A stretch of DNA of 35,964 nt from Peptoniphilus sp034090345 (lineage in GTDB: Bacteria > Bacillota > Clostridia > Tissierellales > Peptoniphilaceae). The DNA lies in the NCBI RefSeq assembly GCF_034090345.1, contig NZ_JAXDSS010000023.1, positions 1 to 35,964 on the forward strand. The letters are read 5' to 3'. The notes below the pieces were generated by a model. The model was not told where the DNA came from and did no database searches. It saw only the letters and a program-made list of their open reading frames with translations. Numbering within the stretch: the first letter of the stretch is position 1; every line of letters starts with the position of its first letter. Position numbers and translations under genes: made by a program. Shown one piece after another: positions 1-7,722 of the stretch.

Positions 1-98
1 TAGGAGTTTTGTTTGCTATGTTTATTTTTAGTGGTTTTTGGTTTATTTTGGTTTAGGATCTATTTTAGCTGCTATGTGTTGATTTTTACATAATAAGA

Positions 99-120
99 GA
101 GACTCATATTAATGAGTCTC
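99..120 (-). terminator. Hairpin after rplL
   Basis: A perfect 9-bp inverted repeat (99-107 with 112-120, loop of 4) lies 30 bases past the rplL stop. On the minus strand it is followed by a T-rich but interrupted run, so it would end or reduce transcription before the gene expected next (rpoB, outside the window). Because the T-run is imperfect, it could be a partial terminator or an RNA processing site. Bases 1-98 hold no gene that I can support. Confidence 0.55.
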
Positions 121-149
121 CCCAATATTTGACATAGAGCCTTTTTTAA

Positions 150-530
150 TTAAGCAAGTTCTACAGTTGCTCCTGCTTCTTCTAATTTAGCTTTAAGTTC
201 TTCAGCTTCTTCTTTGCTTGCGCCTTCTTTAACTGCTTTTGGAGCTCCGTCAACAATAGCTTTAGCGTCTTTTAGTCCAAGCCCTGTAGCATCTTTAACT
301 ACTTTGATAACTTTAACTTTTTCTGCTCCTGCATCTTTGATGATTACATCAAATTCAGTTTTTTCTTCAGCTGCTGCTGGAGCTGCACCTGCTACTGGAG
401 CTGCTGCTACTGCCATAGGAGCTGCTGCTGATACTCCGAATTCTTCTTCTAATGCTTTAACAACTTCTGAAAGTTCTAATACTGTTAAACCTTTGATTTC
501 TTCAATAAGTGATTGTACTTTATCTGACAT
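150..530 (-). CDS. rplL: 50S ribosomal protein L7/L12
   Basis: This is the acidic stalk protein of the large ribosomal subunit, which recruits translation GTPases such as EF-Tu and EF-G. The 126-residue length is typical. An N-terminal dimerisation domain (about 1-35, beginning MSDKVQSLIEEIKGLTVLEL) leads into an Ala/Pro-rich hinge (about 35-55, AAAPVAGAAPAAAEE), then the globular C-terminal domain with the conserved KVIKVVKDATGLGLKDAK segment. A good ribosome site (AGGAGG) precedes the ATG. It lies 36 bases after rplJ and shares its promoter and L10 leader. The family and the rplJ-rplL pairing are certain. Confidence 0.98.
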   Translation of the reverse strand: MSDKVQSLIEEIKGLTVLELSEVVKALEEEFGVSAAAPMAVAAAPVAGAAPAAAEEKTEFDVIIKDAGAEKVKVIKVVKDATGLGLKDAKAIVDGAPKAVKEGASKEEAEELKAKLEEAGATVELA

Positions 531-566
531 TATAATATCCTCCTGTTTGTGCTTTGCACTAAATTT

Positions 567-1103
567 TTATGCTGTTTCCTGTTCTTTCTTTTCTGCTATG
601 GCATTTAATACCACTGCAAGTCCTCTAATATTTCCGTTAAGTACATTAACAAGACCTTGAATTGGACTGTTCATGCTGCCAAGTAACTTAGCAATAAGTA
701 CTTCTTTAGACGGTAATTTAGCTAGACCTTCTACTTCTTCTTTTGAAATTAATTTTCCGTCTACAATACCGGATTTGATTTCAAATGCTTCATGTTCTTT
801 AGCGAATTCAGCTGTTACTTTTGCTGCTGAAACCGGATCTTCTAGTGAAAATGCTATCGCGCTTGGTCCTACTAGGTATTCTGAAATTTCAGTTTGTCCA
901 AGTTCTTCGAACGCACGTCTCATCATAGTATTTTTGTAAACTTTGTATTCTACATTAGCTTCTCTGTATTTACTTCTAAGTTCAGTCACTTCTTCTACAG
1001 TAAGACCTCTGTAATTAACAAGTACGATACTTTGAGCGCTTTCAATTTTTCCTTTGATTTTGTCAACCAATTGGACTTTTCCATTTAGCTTTTCTTCTTT
1101 CAC
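567..1103 (-). CDS. rplJ: 50S ribosomal protein L10
   Basis: L10 anchors the L7/L12 dimers to the ribosome and in many bacteria represses its own operon by binding the leader RNA. The protein is 178 residues from the GTG start at 1103, chosen because GGAGGTG lies six to seven bases upstream; the upstream ATG at 1133 sits inside the leader hairpin and would add an unlikely ten-residue tail. The L10 signature VLVNYRGLTVEEVTELR occurs near residues 27-43, and the helical C-terminal tail that binds L12 is present. The first gene of the rplJ-rplL unit, it is separated from rplA, its usual upstream neighbour, by about 13 kb. Confidence 0.97.
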   Translation of the reverse strand: MKEEKLNGKVQLVDKIKGKIESAQSIVLVNYRGLTVEEVTELRSKYREANVEYKVYKNTMMRRAFEELGQTEISEYLVGPSAIAFSLEDPVSAAKVTAEFAKEHEAFEIKSGIVDGKLISKEEVEGLAKLPSKEVLIAKLLGSMNSPIQGLVNVLNGNIRGLAVVLNAIAEKKEQETA

Positions 1104-1118
1104 TATTTCACCTCCAAA

Positions 1119-1222
1119 TATAAAAAATCCCATCGCAGACTGATGAGATTAAGAAATTCGTATTTAAAACGATCTTACCTCGGTAGGATTTTTAAGATTT
1201 CTCCCCTACTGTCTGCGGTCAA
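1119..1222 (-). ncRNA. Ribosomal protein L10 leader with attenuator
   Basis: The 5' leader of rplJ carries the marks of the Firmicute L10 leader. A GCAGAC element (complement of 1211-1216) can pair with GTCTGC (complement of 1135-1140), enclosing a second stem formed by a CAGTAGG-type segment and the CCTACCGAGGT segment. Nearer the gene, 1126-1134 and 1142-1150 form a 9-bp hairpin with one G-U pair on the minus strand, followed by six Ts. The GTCTGC element is the loop of that terminator, so the two folds exclude each other. Excess L10 would be expected to set the balance, by analogy with the known family. Confidence 0.85.
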
Positions 1223-1233
1223 TTAACATAAAT

Positions 1234-1262
1234 ATTCTATCTTTCACAGGACACGTTGTCAA
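1234..1262 (-). promoter_or_regulatory. Promoter of rplJ-rplL
   Basis: On the minus strand TTGACA (complement of 1257-1262) is separated by 17 bases from TAGAAT (complement of 1234-1239). This near-consensus sigma-A promoter lies just upstream of the L10 leader. The gap from rplJ to the next gene (1104-1488) holds this promoter, the leader and the divergent promoter of the exporter operon, and I see nothing else in it. Confidence 0.85.
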
Positions 1263-1438
1263 GACTAAATATACAATTTGTTAAAATTAATTTCTAGAGT
1301 TGTCAAACATATGTTACAACCCTAAATGTTTTAAATAATATGATTCAATTTAGGTTTAACTTTACTATCTTAGATGTCTTCTTATACTTAATAGTAGTTT
1401 TATAAATTAACCTTTGACTTTTCTTAGTAAAACTAAAA

Positions 1439-1468
1439 TTTACTATCGCTTATGAATTTTGTTATACT
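1439..1468 (+). promoter_or_regulatory. Promoter of the ABC exporter operon
   Basis: TTTACT (1439-1444), an 18-base spacer and TATACT (1463-1468) precede the ribosome site AAGGAGG at 1478. The leader would be only about 15 bases long. This is the only well-placed promoter for the three-gene operon that follows. Confidence 0.55.
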
Positions 1469-1488
1469 GTCTATACAAGGAGGTAATT

Positions 1489-2190
1489 ATGGATTCTTTT
1501 ATAGAAACTAAAAATCTTACCAAAGTATATAAAATGGGAGATTCTTCTGTATATGCCTTAGACAATGTCAATCTCAAAATAAAAAAAGGACAGATTGTAT
1601 GTCTGCTCGGCACATCTGGAAGTGGAAAATCAACTCTTTTAAATATACTTGCCGGCCTTGATAAGCCAACCACCGGTCAAGTCTTTATAGGAGGAATTGA
1701 TATAGTTGGTTTAAACGAAGACCAAATCACAAAATTTAGACAACACAATGTTGGTTTTGTATTTCAATCTTACAACTTAATCCCAACTCTTAATGCGTCA
1801 GAAAACGTCAGCCTTGGACTTACTTTTAAAGGTATTTCTAAGGCAAAGCGCAATGAATTTGCAAAAGACATCCTTACAAAAGTCGGGCTAGGAGATAGAT
1901 TGCGACACAAGCCAAATGAAATGAGTGGTGGACAACAACAAAGAGTTTCAATAGCTAGAGCCTTTGTCGATAGTCCTCCAATTGTGTTTGCCGATGAGCC
2001 AACCGGTAATTTAGATAGTAAAACATCTGATGATATCATGAAACTTATGTGCTCAATATCTCGAAAACATAATCAAACGTTGATTATTGTAACCCATGAC
2101 GTTGAAACTTCTGTCTATGCTGATGTGATTATACATATGAAGGATGGAAAAATTATAAATATAGAAGACAATGTTTCGTTAATTTCATAA
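1489..2190 (+). CDS. MacB/LolD-type ABC transporter ATPase
   Basis: This is the ATP-hydrolysing subunit of an exporter or envelope-remodelling ABC system. The 233 residues contain Walker A (GTSGSGKST, about 42-50), the ABC signature MSGGQQQR (about 145-152) and Walker B with FADEPTGNLDS (about 165-176), the sequence typical of the MacB/LolD/FtsE group. I chose the ATG at 1489 because AAGGAGG lies six bases before it; the earlier ATG at 1459 is upstream of that site. The gene is followed at 12 bases by a surface protein and then an FtsX-type permease, so it most likely powers that permease. The substrate is unknown. Confidence 0.92.
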   Translation: MDSFIETKNLTKVYKMGDSSVYALDNVNLKIKKGQIVCLLGTSGSGKSTLLNILAGLDKPTTGQVFIGGIDIVGLNEDQITKFRQHNVGFVFQSYNLIPTLNASENVSLGLTFKGISKAKRNEFAKDILTKVGLGDRLRHKPNEMSGGQQQRVSIARAFVDSPPIVFADEPTGNLDSKTSDDIMKLMCSISRKHNQTLIIVTHDVETSVYADVIIHMKDGKIINIEDNVSLIS

Positions 2191-2202
2191 CTCGGAGGAA
2201 AA

Positions 2203-4302
2203 ATGAAAAAATTCACAATTTATTTATTATTAATTTTGCTATTATTTAATTCAAGCATTGTAAGTGCAGGTAATGTAAAAACAACATCTAATTTAAAACT
2301 CAATGTATCTGCACCACAAACTATAAATTTAACTGATGTAGAAGCCGCTGCTGTAAATATTACACTAAACAATCCATCTAACGAAGAAAACATCTCCGGA
2401 ATTTCAGTACAAGCTTTTATCGAAAATCCTGACAAAGTGTATATTGATGGAGATGGTTATGCTGTAAACAACGGTTCAATAGGACAAAATAATTCTTTAA
2501 ATGGCACTTTTTATTTGAGAACCGAAAAAGATTTTACCACTAAATCTGTGCCTATAAAGCTAAAACTTAGATACTATGTAAATCAAACTTTCATTGAACA
2601 GGAAGAAACTATATATGTAAGAGTTATAGCCCCTGAAAAACCGGTAAATCCGTCTCTTGAAATTTCAAAGAGTTCTCTGTGGACCGGTTCTGTACACCCC
2701 TCTAAATCATTTGAAGTTCCATTTACAATTAAAAATACCGGAGATTCGATAGCTAAAAACATAAAAGTTTCATTAGAAGGCCTTGAAAGCGGAAAGATAA
2801 CTCTTGCAAAGGGCCTCTCTACTGTTGATATAACTTCTTTAGAACCTGGTAATTCAACACCTGTATTCTTTGATTTAAAATCTGACACATCAACACCTGC
2901 CGGAAGTTATATGCTGACTTTAAAATATTCATTTGTAGGTGATGACGCAACTAAAGCTCCTAAAGAAGGCTCTTATAGTTTTTCAATAGATGTATTAAAA
3001 GCATCAAAATCTTCTACGAATTTAGAATTTCAAAATGTCGTATTCCCTACTAGAGTTTTGAGTAGAAACCAAAGTACTACAATAGGTTTTGACATAGTTA
3101 ACACTGGTAAAAATCAGGCAAAAAATTTAGTTGTAACGGCACTTTCTCAAGACCAAAGTGGTCTTGCTTCAAAATCCGTTTCAAAAGTTTTAACAAAATC
3201 ATTAGACCCGGGACAATCTAAACACTATTCTTTTGATTTCATTACAACTCCTTCTGCTGATACTAAAAATTACCCTGTGGAGTTAAAAGTTTCTTATGGC
3301 GACGGAGCAGAAGGTACTTTAGATGCTACTCAAATTGTCGGTGTTTTCATAAAAGCCCCTAAGCCGGTTGACCCTAACGCTAAAGATACATCACCAGTTC
3401 CTAAATTGATTTTAGAAGAATATTCTTTTGACCCTGAAATCATAGAGGCGGGAATGCCATTTAAAATGCATTTAAAACTCTATAACACAAATGCAAAAAA
3501 ATCTGTTAGAAATATAAAAATACTTTTGACATCAGATGCTCAAGAATCTGTTTCAAATAATTCAAACAATTCAAATAATTCTCAATCAAGCGGAAATAAT
3601 AATACACCATCTACAGCTTCTGTATTCACTCCTGTAGGAAGTTCCAATACATTCTATGTAGATGAGATAAAACCCGGAAAGAGAGTTGAAAAGGAAATTG
3701 TATTTACTACAGTTCCTGATACTGCTGCCAAGACATATACTGTAATAGCAAATTTTGAATACGAAGATGCCAAAGCTGAAAAATATCAAGCATCTGAGCA
3801 AATTGGTATACCTGTAGTTCAAAAAGCAAAACTTGATATAGGAGATATAGTCCCTCAAGGTGAATTTATAGTTGGGCAGGAAAACCCAATCACTGTTGAC
3901 TATTTCAACACTGGAAAAGCCTCACTTTACAATGTGTTAGTTAAGATAAGTGGTAAAAATTTAAAATTCGACATACCTTCAAGCTATAAAGGGAACTTTT
4001 CTCCTGGAAGCTCCGAACAGTTCACAGTATCAGTTACACCTGAAAAAGCTGGTAAAGGAAAATTTGAAATAGAATTTTCATACGAAGACTCAACCGGCAA
4101 AAAAGAAACTTTAACTAGAGACTATTCATTTGATGCACAAGATTTCTCGGCTCCTGAAACCATTGATGAAATGCCGCAACAAAGTTCTTTTAATCCTTTG
4201 CTGCTAATCATTCCACTAATTCTTTTAGGTGCTGGTGCAGGCGGATTTATATTCTATAAAAAGCGTAAACAAAATAAAAATGATGAGGATTTGAAATTGT
4301 AA
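2203..4302 (+). CDS. Secreted membrane-anchored CARDB/NEW3-like protein
   Basis: This 699-residue protein is probably the extracellular partner of the flanking ABC exporter. A signal peptide (about 1-22, hydrophobic run then VSAG) is followed by four or five related beta-sandwich units marked by repeated phrases such as FTIKNTGDSIAKNIKVSL, FDIVNTGKNQAKNLVV and VDYFNTGKASLYNVLV. These resemble CARDB/NEW3 (COG1361, S-layer-like) domains. A Ser/Asn linker occupies about 450-470, and one membrane helix (about 664-686) with a Lys-rich tail anchors the C terminus. GGAGGAAAA precedes the ATG. The stop overlaps the permease start by one base. It may replace the MacA-type adaptor of Gram-negative systems; that role is inference. 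Confidence 0.8.
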   Translation: MKKFTIYLLLILLLFNSSIVSAGNVKTTSNLKLNVSAPQTINLTDVEAAAVNITLNNPSNEENISGISVQAFIENPDKVYIDGDGYAVNNGSIGQNNSLNGTFYLRTEKDFTTKSVPIKLKLRYYVNQTFIEQEETIYVRVIAPEKPVNPSLEISKSSLWTGSVHPSKSFEVPFTIKNTGDSIAKNIKVSLEGLESGKITLAKGLSTVDITSLEPGNSTPVFFDLKSDTSTPAGSYMLTLKYSFVGDDATKAPKEGSYSFSIDVLKASKSSTNLEFQNVVFPTRVLSRNQSTTIGFDIVNTGKNQAKNLVVTALSQDQSGLASKSVSKVLTKSLDPGQSKHYSFDFITTPSADTKNYPVELKVSYGDGAEGTLDATQIVGVFIKAPKPVDPNAKDTSPVPKLILEEYSFDPEIIEAGMPFKMHLKLYNTNAKKSVRNIKILLTSDAQESVSNNSNNSNNSQSSGNNNTPSTASVFTPVGSSNTFYVDEIKPGKRVEKEIVFTTVPDTAAKTYTVIANFEYEDAKAEKYQASEQIGIPVVQKAKLDIGDIVPQGEFIVGQENPITVDYFNTGKASLYNVLVKISGKNLKFDIPSSYKGNFSPGSSEQFTVSVTPEKAGKGKFEIEFSYEDSTGKKETLTRDYSFDAQDFSAPETIDEMPQQSSFNPLLLIIPLILLGAGAGGFIFYKKRKQNKNDEDLKL
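3552..3578 (+). repeat. Three 9-bp in-frame repeats
   Basis: Three tandem copies of a TTCAAAYAA unit encode a Ser-Asn-Asn linker in the surface protein. Slippage would change linker length by three residues without breaking the frame. Confidence 0.8.
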
Positions 4303-5639
4303 TGAACTTAAATGATTTAATTTCTATGGCTATAAAAAATTTAAAATCGAGAAAGCTGAGGACGTTCTTAACAGTTCTCGGTGTCATTATAGGAACTACT
4401 TCAATTATAGTCATGCTTTCCATCGGATTTGGATTTCAAAAAATAAATACTGCAATGTACTCCTCAATGGGTAATTTGACAATCTTGGATTTACAAAAAA
4501 ACTTCGGCTCAATGAATGCTGAAATGGGGCCTAAGACAAAAGATAAAAAACTTAATGATATGGCTGTTACAGAAGTGTCTCGTGTTGAGCATGTCACTTC
4601 TGTAATGCCTATCTATAAGGCCTCTGCTACATTTAGAAGCGGTCGTTACGTCAATGAATGGGTAGATGTTGTAGCTATCCCGCCTAAAGTTATGAATGAC
4701 TTTGATTTTAAAATACAAGATGGTAGACTTCTCACGAATGGAGATACTAAATACATTGTCTTTAGTGGCGGTGCTGCCAAAAACTTTAGAGATCCTAAGA
4801 GAATAAATATCGATGCTTCATCAAAAGTAGAACCTATGAAAAGTAAAATTGAAATTTCAAAAATAAATATAGAAAACTCAGAAATAAATGGAAATTTTAC
4901 AGAAGATGAGGACAAACCCATGTATTCAGAAAAAATTTCTGTAGTGGGCGTGTTAGTACCAAACGAAAACGACTGGCAAAATTACAATACAATTTATATG
5001 CCTATAGATTACTTAAAAAAATTAGCTAAAGATTCTGCCCAATTTTCTAACACAAATCCACCTAAATTTAATGAGTATTCTATTATAAAAGTTAAAGTTG
5101 ATGATATAAAAAATGTAAAAGCTGTTCAAGATAATATCAAAGCCATGGGATACAATGCTTCAAACATCTTTGCAGAAATTCTTGAAAGCCAAAATAAAAA
5201 TATATTGATAGTGCAAGCAGTATTTGGAGCAATATCTGCTGTATCATTTTTAGTGGCCGCCATAGGTATCACCAACACAATGATAATGTCAATTTACGAA
5301 AGAACTCGAGAAATAGGTGTAATGAAAGTAATAGGAGCTTCGATAGCTGATATAAAAAAACTATTCTTAATCGAGGCTGGTTTCATAGGTCTTTTAGGAG
5401 GAATAATTGGAGTCGTATTTTCTCTAATACTTTCCTCTGTATTCAATATCTTGGCAAAAGGATTCTTGATGTCCAGATTCCAACTCAATGGAGACTTTGA
5501 TCCAAAGATATCTTATATTCCTTTTTGGTTGATTTTAATTGCACTGTTATTCTCTTGTTTAATTGGAATTTTAGCAGGTTATTTCCCTGCAAAACGTGCA
5601 ATGAAATTATCCGCCTTAGATGCAATTAGAAGTGAATAG
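4302..5639 (+). CDS. FtsX/MacB-type ABC transporter permease
   Basis: This 445-residue membrane protein has the MacB permease plan: a first helix at about 16-42 (preceded by KNLKSRKLRTFLTVLGVIIGTTSI), a large extracellular domain (about 45-295) and three C-terminal helices in an FtsX domain (about 300-440) with the conserved SIYERTREIGVMKVIGAS loop that contacts the ATPase. It should work as a dimer with the ATPase encoded two genes upstream. The start codon overlaps the stop of the surface-protein gene, which implies translational coupling. It is the last gene of the operon. MacB-like systems move peptides or lipoproteins or transmit force across the membrane; which applies here cannot be told from sequence. 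Confidence 0.9.
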   Translation: MNLNDLISMAIKNLKSRKLRTFLTVLGVIIGTTSIIVMLSIGFGFQKINTAMYSSMGNLTILDLQKNFGSMNAEMGPKTKDKKLNDMAVTEVSRVEHVTSVMPIYKASATFRSGRYVNEWVDVVAIPPKVMNDFDFKIQDGRLLTNGDTKYIVFSGGAAKNFRDPKRINIDASSKVEPMKSKIEISKINIENSEINGNFTEDEDKPMYSEKISVVGVLVPNENDWQNYNTIYMPIDYLKKLAKDSAQFSNTNPPKFNEYSIIKVKVDDIKNVKAVQDNIKAMGYNASNIFAEILESQNKNILIVQAVFGAISAVSFLVAAIGITNTMIMSIYERTREIGVMKVIGASIADIKKLFLIEAGFIGLLGGIIGVVFSLILSSVFNILAKGFLMSRFQLNGDFDPKISYIPFWLILIALLFSCLIGILAGYFPAKRAMKLSALDAIRSE

Positions 5640-5685
5640 AAAAATATGTTGCATTGGCAACTAATAGAATTTGCTTACAATATTA

Positions 5686-5733
5686 AATAAAATGGATGCT
5701 CGTCTATATTTTTTAAGTAGCATCCATTTTATT
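5686..5733. terminator. Bidirectional terminator between convergent operons
   Basis: A perfect 15-bp stem (5686-5700 with 5719-5733) encloses an 18-base loop. The stem ends are A/T-rich on both sides, so it can act on both the exporter operon (+) and the DUF4097 gene (-). Confidence 0.85.
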
Positions 5734-5794
5734 TTGTGTTGAATTCTTTTGTTGTAATAACTCATGATATAAATTTTTAAAAGCTCAGGTTATC

Positions 5795-6547
5795 TTAATT
5801 GTCTATAGATATTGCTCCATTTACTGTACCTATTTCTATAGTATTTCTTCCGTTCTTAATTTTTTCATCTATTTTTTTTGGAAATATATTACTTTTTTCA
5901 TTTTCAAAGAATGTACTGACCGCTCCATTTATTGAATTTATTTTTATGTTAGCATCAAAATTTTCCATCTTTATATTAGCCGCTCCATTTATTTCCGAAA
6001 TTTTTATATTAAACGACTCCTTACTATCTATACCTAAAGCCCCGTTTACTTCCTCTATTGTAAGCGCCTTAATATTTGTGTCTACTGACATAGCCCCATT
6101 TAAGTTAGTTATTTTTGCTACCAACTCCTCCGGATTTTTTGAATATACTATCGTTCTTCTATAATTATTTTTAAACAAATCTCTTATTGAAATAATATCC
6201 GTTTCTCCACCCTTATCGTCAATAATTAGTTTACAGTTTTCAAAACTATAATCAATATTTCCCTTTTTACCATTAGTAATTTTTATTCCGTCGTAATTTG
6301 ATTGTTTTATTAATAGACCACCATTTAATTTTTCTATATAAAGTTCTTTTATCTCGACATCAAAGTTTTCTTCTTTATCAAAATTTTCTATATTTGAAAA
6401 TGCTTTTTGCTCTTTAATATCTTCTATAATACTCAAGTCAATTGCTGAATTTTTTAACTTATCTCTATCATTTATAAAAAATGAAATCCCAGCAATTATC
6501 AAAGCTGATACTCCTAATAACAATACTATAATAATAAATCTCTTCAT
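5795..6547 (-). CDS. DUF4097-family membrane-anchored protein
   Basis: This 250-residue protein has one N-terminal membrane helix (about 4-24) and an outward-facing repetitive beta domain. A short phrase recurs at regular intervals in the second half: NGAMSVDT, NGALGIDS, NGAANIKM, NGAVSTFF and NGAISIDN. That repeat is the hallmark of the DUF4097 beta-helix fold. The ATG follows the stop of the DUF1700 gene directly and has GGTGAG upstream. In other Firmicutes DUF4097 proteins follow a PadR regulator and a DUF1700 protein, as here, and are linked to cell-envelope stress. Molecular function is unknown. Confidence 0.82.
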   Translation of the reverse strand: MKRFIIIVLLLGVSALIIAGISFFINDRDKLKNSAIDLSIIEDIKEQKAFSNIENFDKEENFDVEIKELYIEKLNGGLLIKQSNYDGIKITNGKKGNIDYSFENCKLIIDDKGGETDIISIRDLFKNNYRRTIVYSKNPEELVAKITNLNGAMSVDTNIKALTIEEVNGALGIDSKESFNIKISEINGAANIKMENFDANIKINSINGAVSTFFENEKSNIFPKKIDEKIKNGRNTIEIGTVNGAISIDN

Positions 6548-7147
6548 CTATCTCACCAACTTCCATCTTATTGCAAAAAATACATCTCCAACTGTTCTAA
6601 TAAAAAATTTTAAAAATTTAATTCCTAAATACAATAATATTATTCCAAAACAAATTAGCGCAATCCCTGTAAATAATCTTGTTATTGGATTTGCCAAAAT
6701 AGCAACTTCTGAAACCGGTATAAATGGAAAAAAGCTCAAAAATAATCCAATCCCGCCTACTATCAAACCCACTCCAGCTCCCATAAGTCCCATAAATATT
6801 CCAAATGCCAACCCGAAAATACCTGTAATAGCGCCTATGATTACCGGAGCAAAGATCAAACCTAAAACTATCAATAAAATATTTCTTGATGTATTATCAT
6901 TTTTTTCTATATTTTCTTCATTTTCTATATTTTCTTTTTTTGTAGCTTTTTGAGGGTCTCTTCCCAAGTACTCTTTAGCTATGTCATCAGGATATCCAAG
7001 TTCTTCAGCAATCTTTTCTTCAGTTTTGCCTTGTTCTATTCCCAAGTTAAAATGCTCTTCATAATCATAGATAATATCATCTACAACTATTTTGGGCAGT
7101 TCTCCAAGATGATATCTTAATAAATTCAAATAATCTTTTTTATTCAT
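6548..7147 (-). CDS. DUF1700 (HAAS) membrane protein
   Basis: This 199-residue protein begins with the DUF1700/HAAS helical domain (MNKKDYLNLLRYHLGELPKI, then YDYEEHF and AEELGYPDDIAKEYLG, about 1-60). A charged linker rich in Glu and Asn (about 65-85) and three or four Gly-rich hydrophobic segments follow. I chose the ATG at 7147, with AAAGG eight bases upstream, over the GTG at 7156, which lies within that site. The start overlaps the PadR stop by eight bases. The HAAS domain is thought to interact with the PadR-like partner encoded in the same operon; that link is family knowledge, not shown here. Confidence 0.85.
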   Translation of the reverse strand: MNKKDYLNLLRYHLGELPKIVVDDIIYDYEEHFNLGIEQGKTEEKIAEELGYPDDIAKEYLGRDPQKATKKENIENEENIEKNDNTSRNILLIVLGLIFAPVIIGAITGIFGLAFGIFMGLMGAGVGLIVGGIGLFLSFFPFIPVSEVAILANPITRLFTGIALICFGIILLYLGIKFLKFFIRTVGDVFFAIRWKLVR

Positions 7148-7460
7148 CCGTTTCACCTTTCAATATCATATTTACAGAATTAATAAATTCAAACCACTCT
7201 TCAATTTGTCCTTCATATTGTTTTTTCCCAAAATTAGTAATAGCATAGTACTTTCTCGGCGGTCCACTTTGAGACTCTTCTAAGTATGTAGAAACATATC
7301 CTTCATTAGATAGTCGCCTAAGTAGAGGATAGATACTGCCTTCTGAAATATTTATATGCTTTGAGATTTTTTCTACCATTTCATAACCATAGTGGTCTCT
7401 ATCCTTGAGAAGTGCAAAAACTAAAAGTTCTAAAACACCTTTTTTAAACTGTACGTTCAT
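7140..7460 (-). CDS. PadR-family transcriptional regulator
   Basis: This 106-residue protein is a winged-helix DNA-binding protein of the short PadR type. Its core is FKKGVLELLVFALLKDRDHYGYEM (residues about 4-27), the recognition region ISEGSIYPLLRRLSNEGYV (about 39-57) and the wing QSGPPRKYYAIT. The ATG at 7460 is preceded by AGAGGG; the upstream ATG at 7484 lacks a ribosome site. It is the first gene of the PadR-DUF1700-DUF4097 operon and probably represses its own promoter, where an inverted repeat overlaps the -35 box. The inducer is unknown. Confidence 0.92.
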   Translation of the reverse strand: MNVQFKKGVLELLVFALLKDRDHYGYEMVEKISKHINISEGSIYPLLRRLSNEGYVSTYLEESQSGPPRKYYAITNFGKKQYEGQIEEWFEFINSVNMILKGETDE

Positions 7461-7482
7461 ATAATTCCCTCTCTTCAGATGC

Positions 7483-7515
7483 ATAATATCACAAGCTACC
7501 TTTTAATGCAAGGTA
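7483..7515 (-). promoter_or_regulatory. PadR operon promoter with operator-like repeat
   Basis: On the minus strand TTGCAT (complement of 7506-7511) and TATTAT (complement of 7483-7488) are spaced by 17 bases. The inverted repeat TACCTT-N7-AAGGTA at 7497-7515 covers the -35 box, a natural place for autorepression by PadR. The promoter is well supported; the operator role is inference. Confidence 0.6.
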
Positions 7516-7678
7516 CTGAGTATAAAATAATACTAATTAAAATATTACTACCAATCCAAAAACTTTTTTATTAATTTACTCTATAGTTTGTAAATATGTA
7601 TTACTTTATAAATAATTTATCAAATTATAACTTTTGAATTATCTATCATATAGAATAGCTAAATTTATAAATTTCATT

Positions 7679-7713
7679 AAAAACCCCCTTTCACTATGTC
7701 TAGCAAAAGGGGG
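7679..7713 (-). terminator. Terminator after the MgtC gene
   Basis: An 8-bp stem, CCCCCTTT (7684-7691) with AAAGGGGG (7706-7713), is followed on the minus strand by five Ts. It closes the operon that starts at the G3P-dehydrogenase-like gene. Confidence 0.88.
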
Positions 7714-7722
7714 CATATTAGA

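Noticed and set aside
1..90. Short hydrophobic plus-strand frames at the left edge
   Set aside because: They are opposite the expected 5' leader of rpoB, have no start region in the window, and reflect T-rich composition.
5815..6120. Repeated short motifs that might be a CRISPR-like array
   Set aside because: They are in-frame codons for the NGA beta-helix repeats of the DUF4097 protein and differ in length and sequence.
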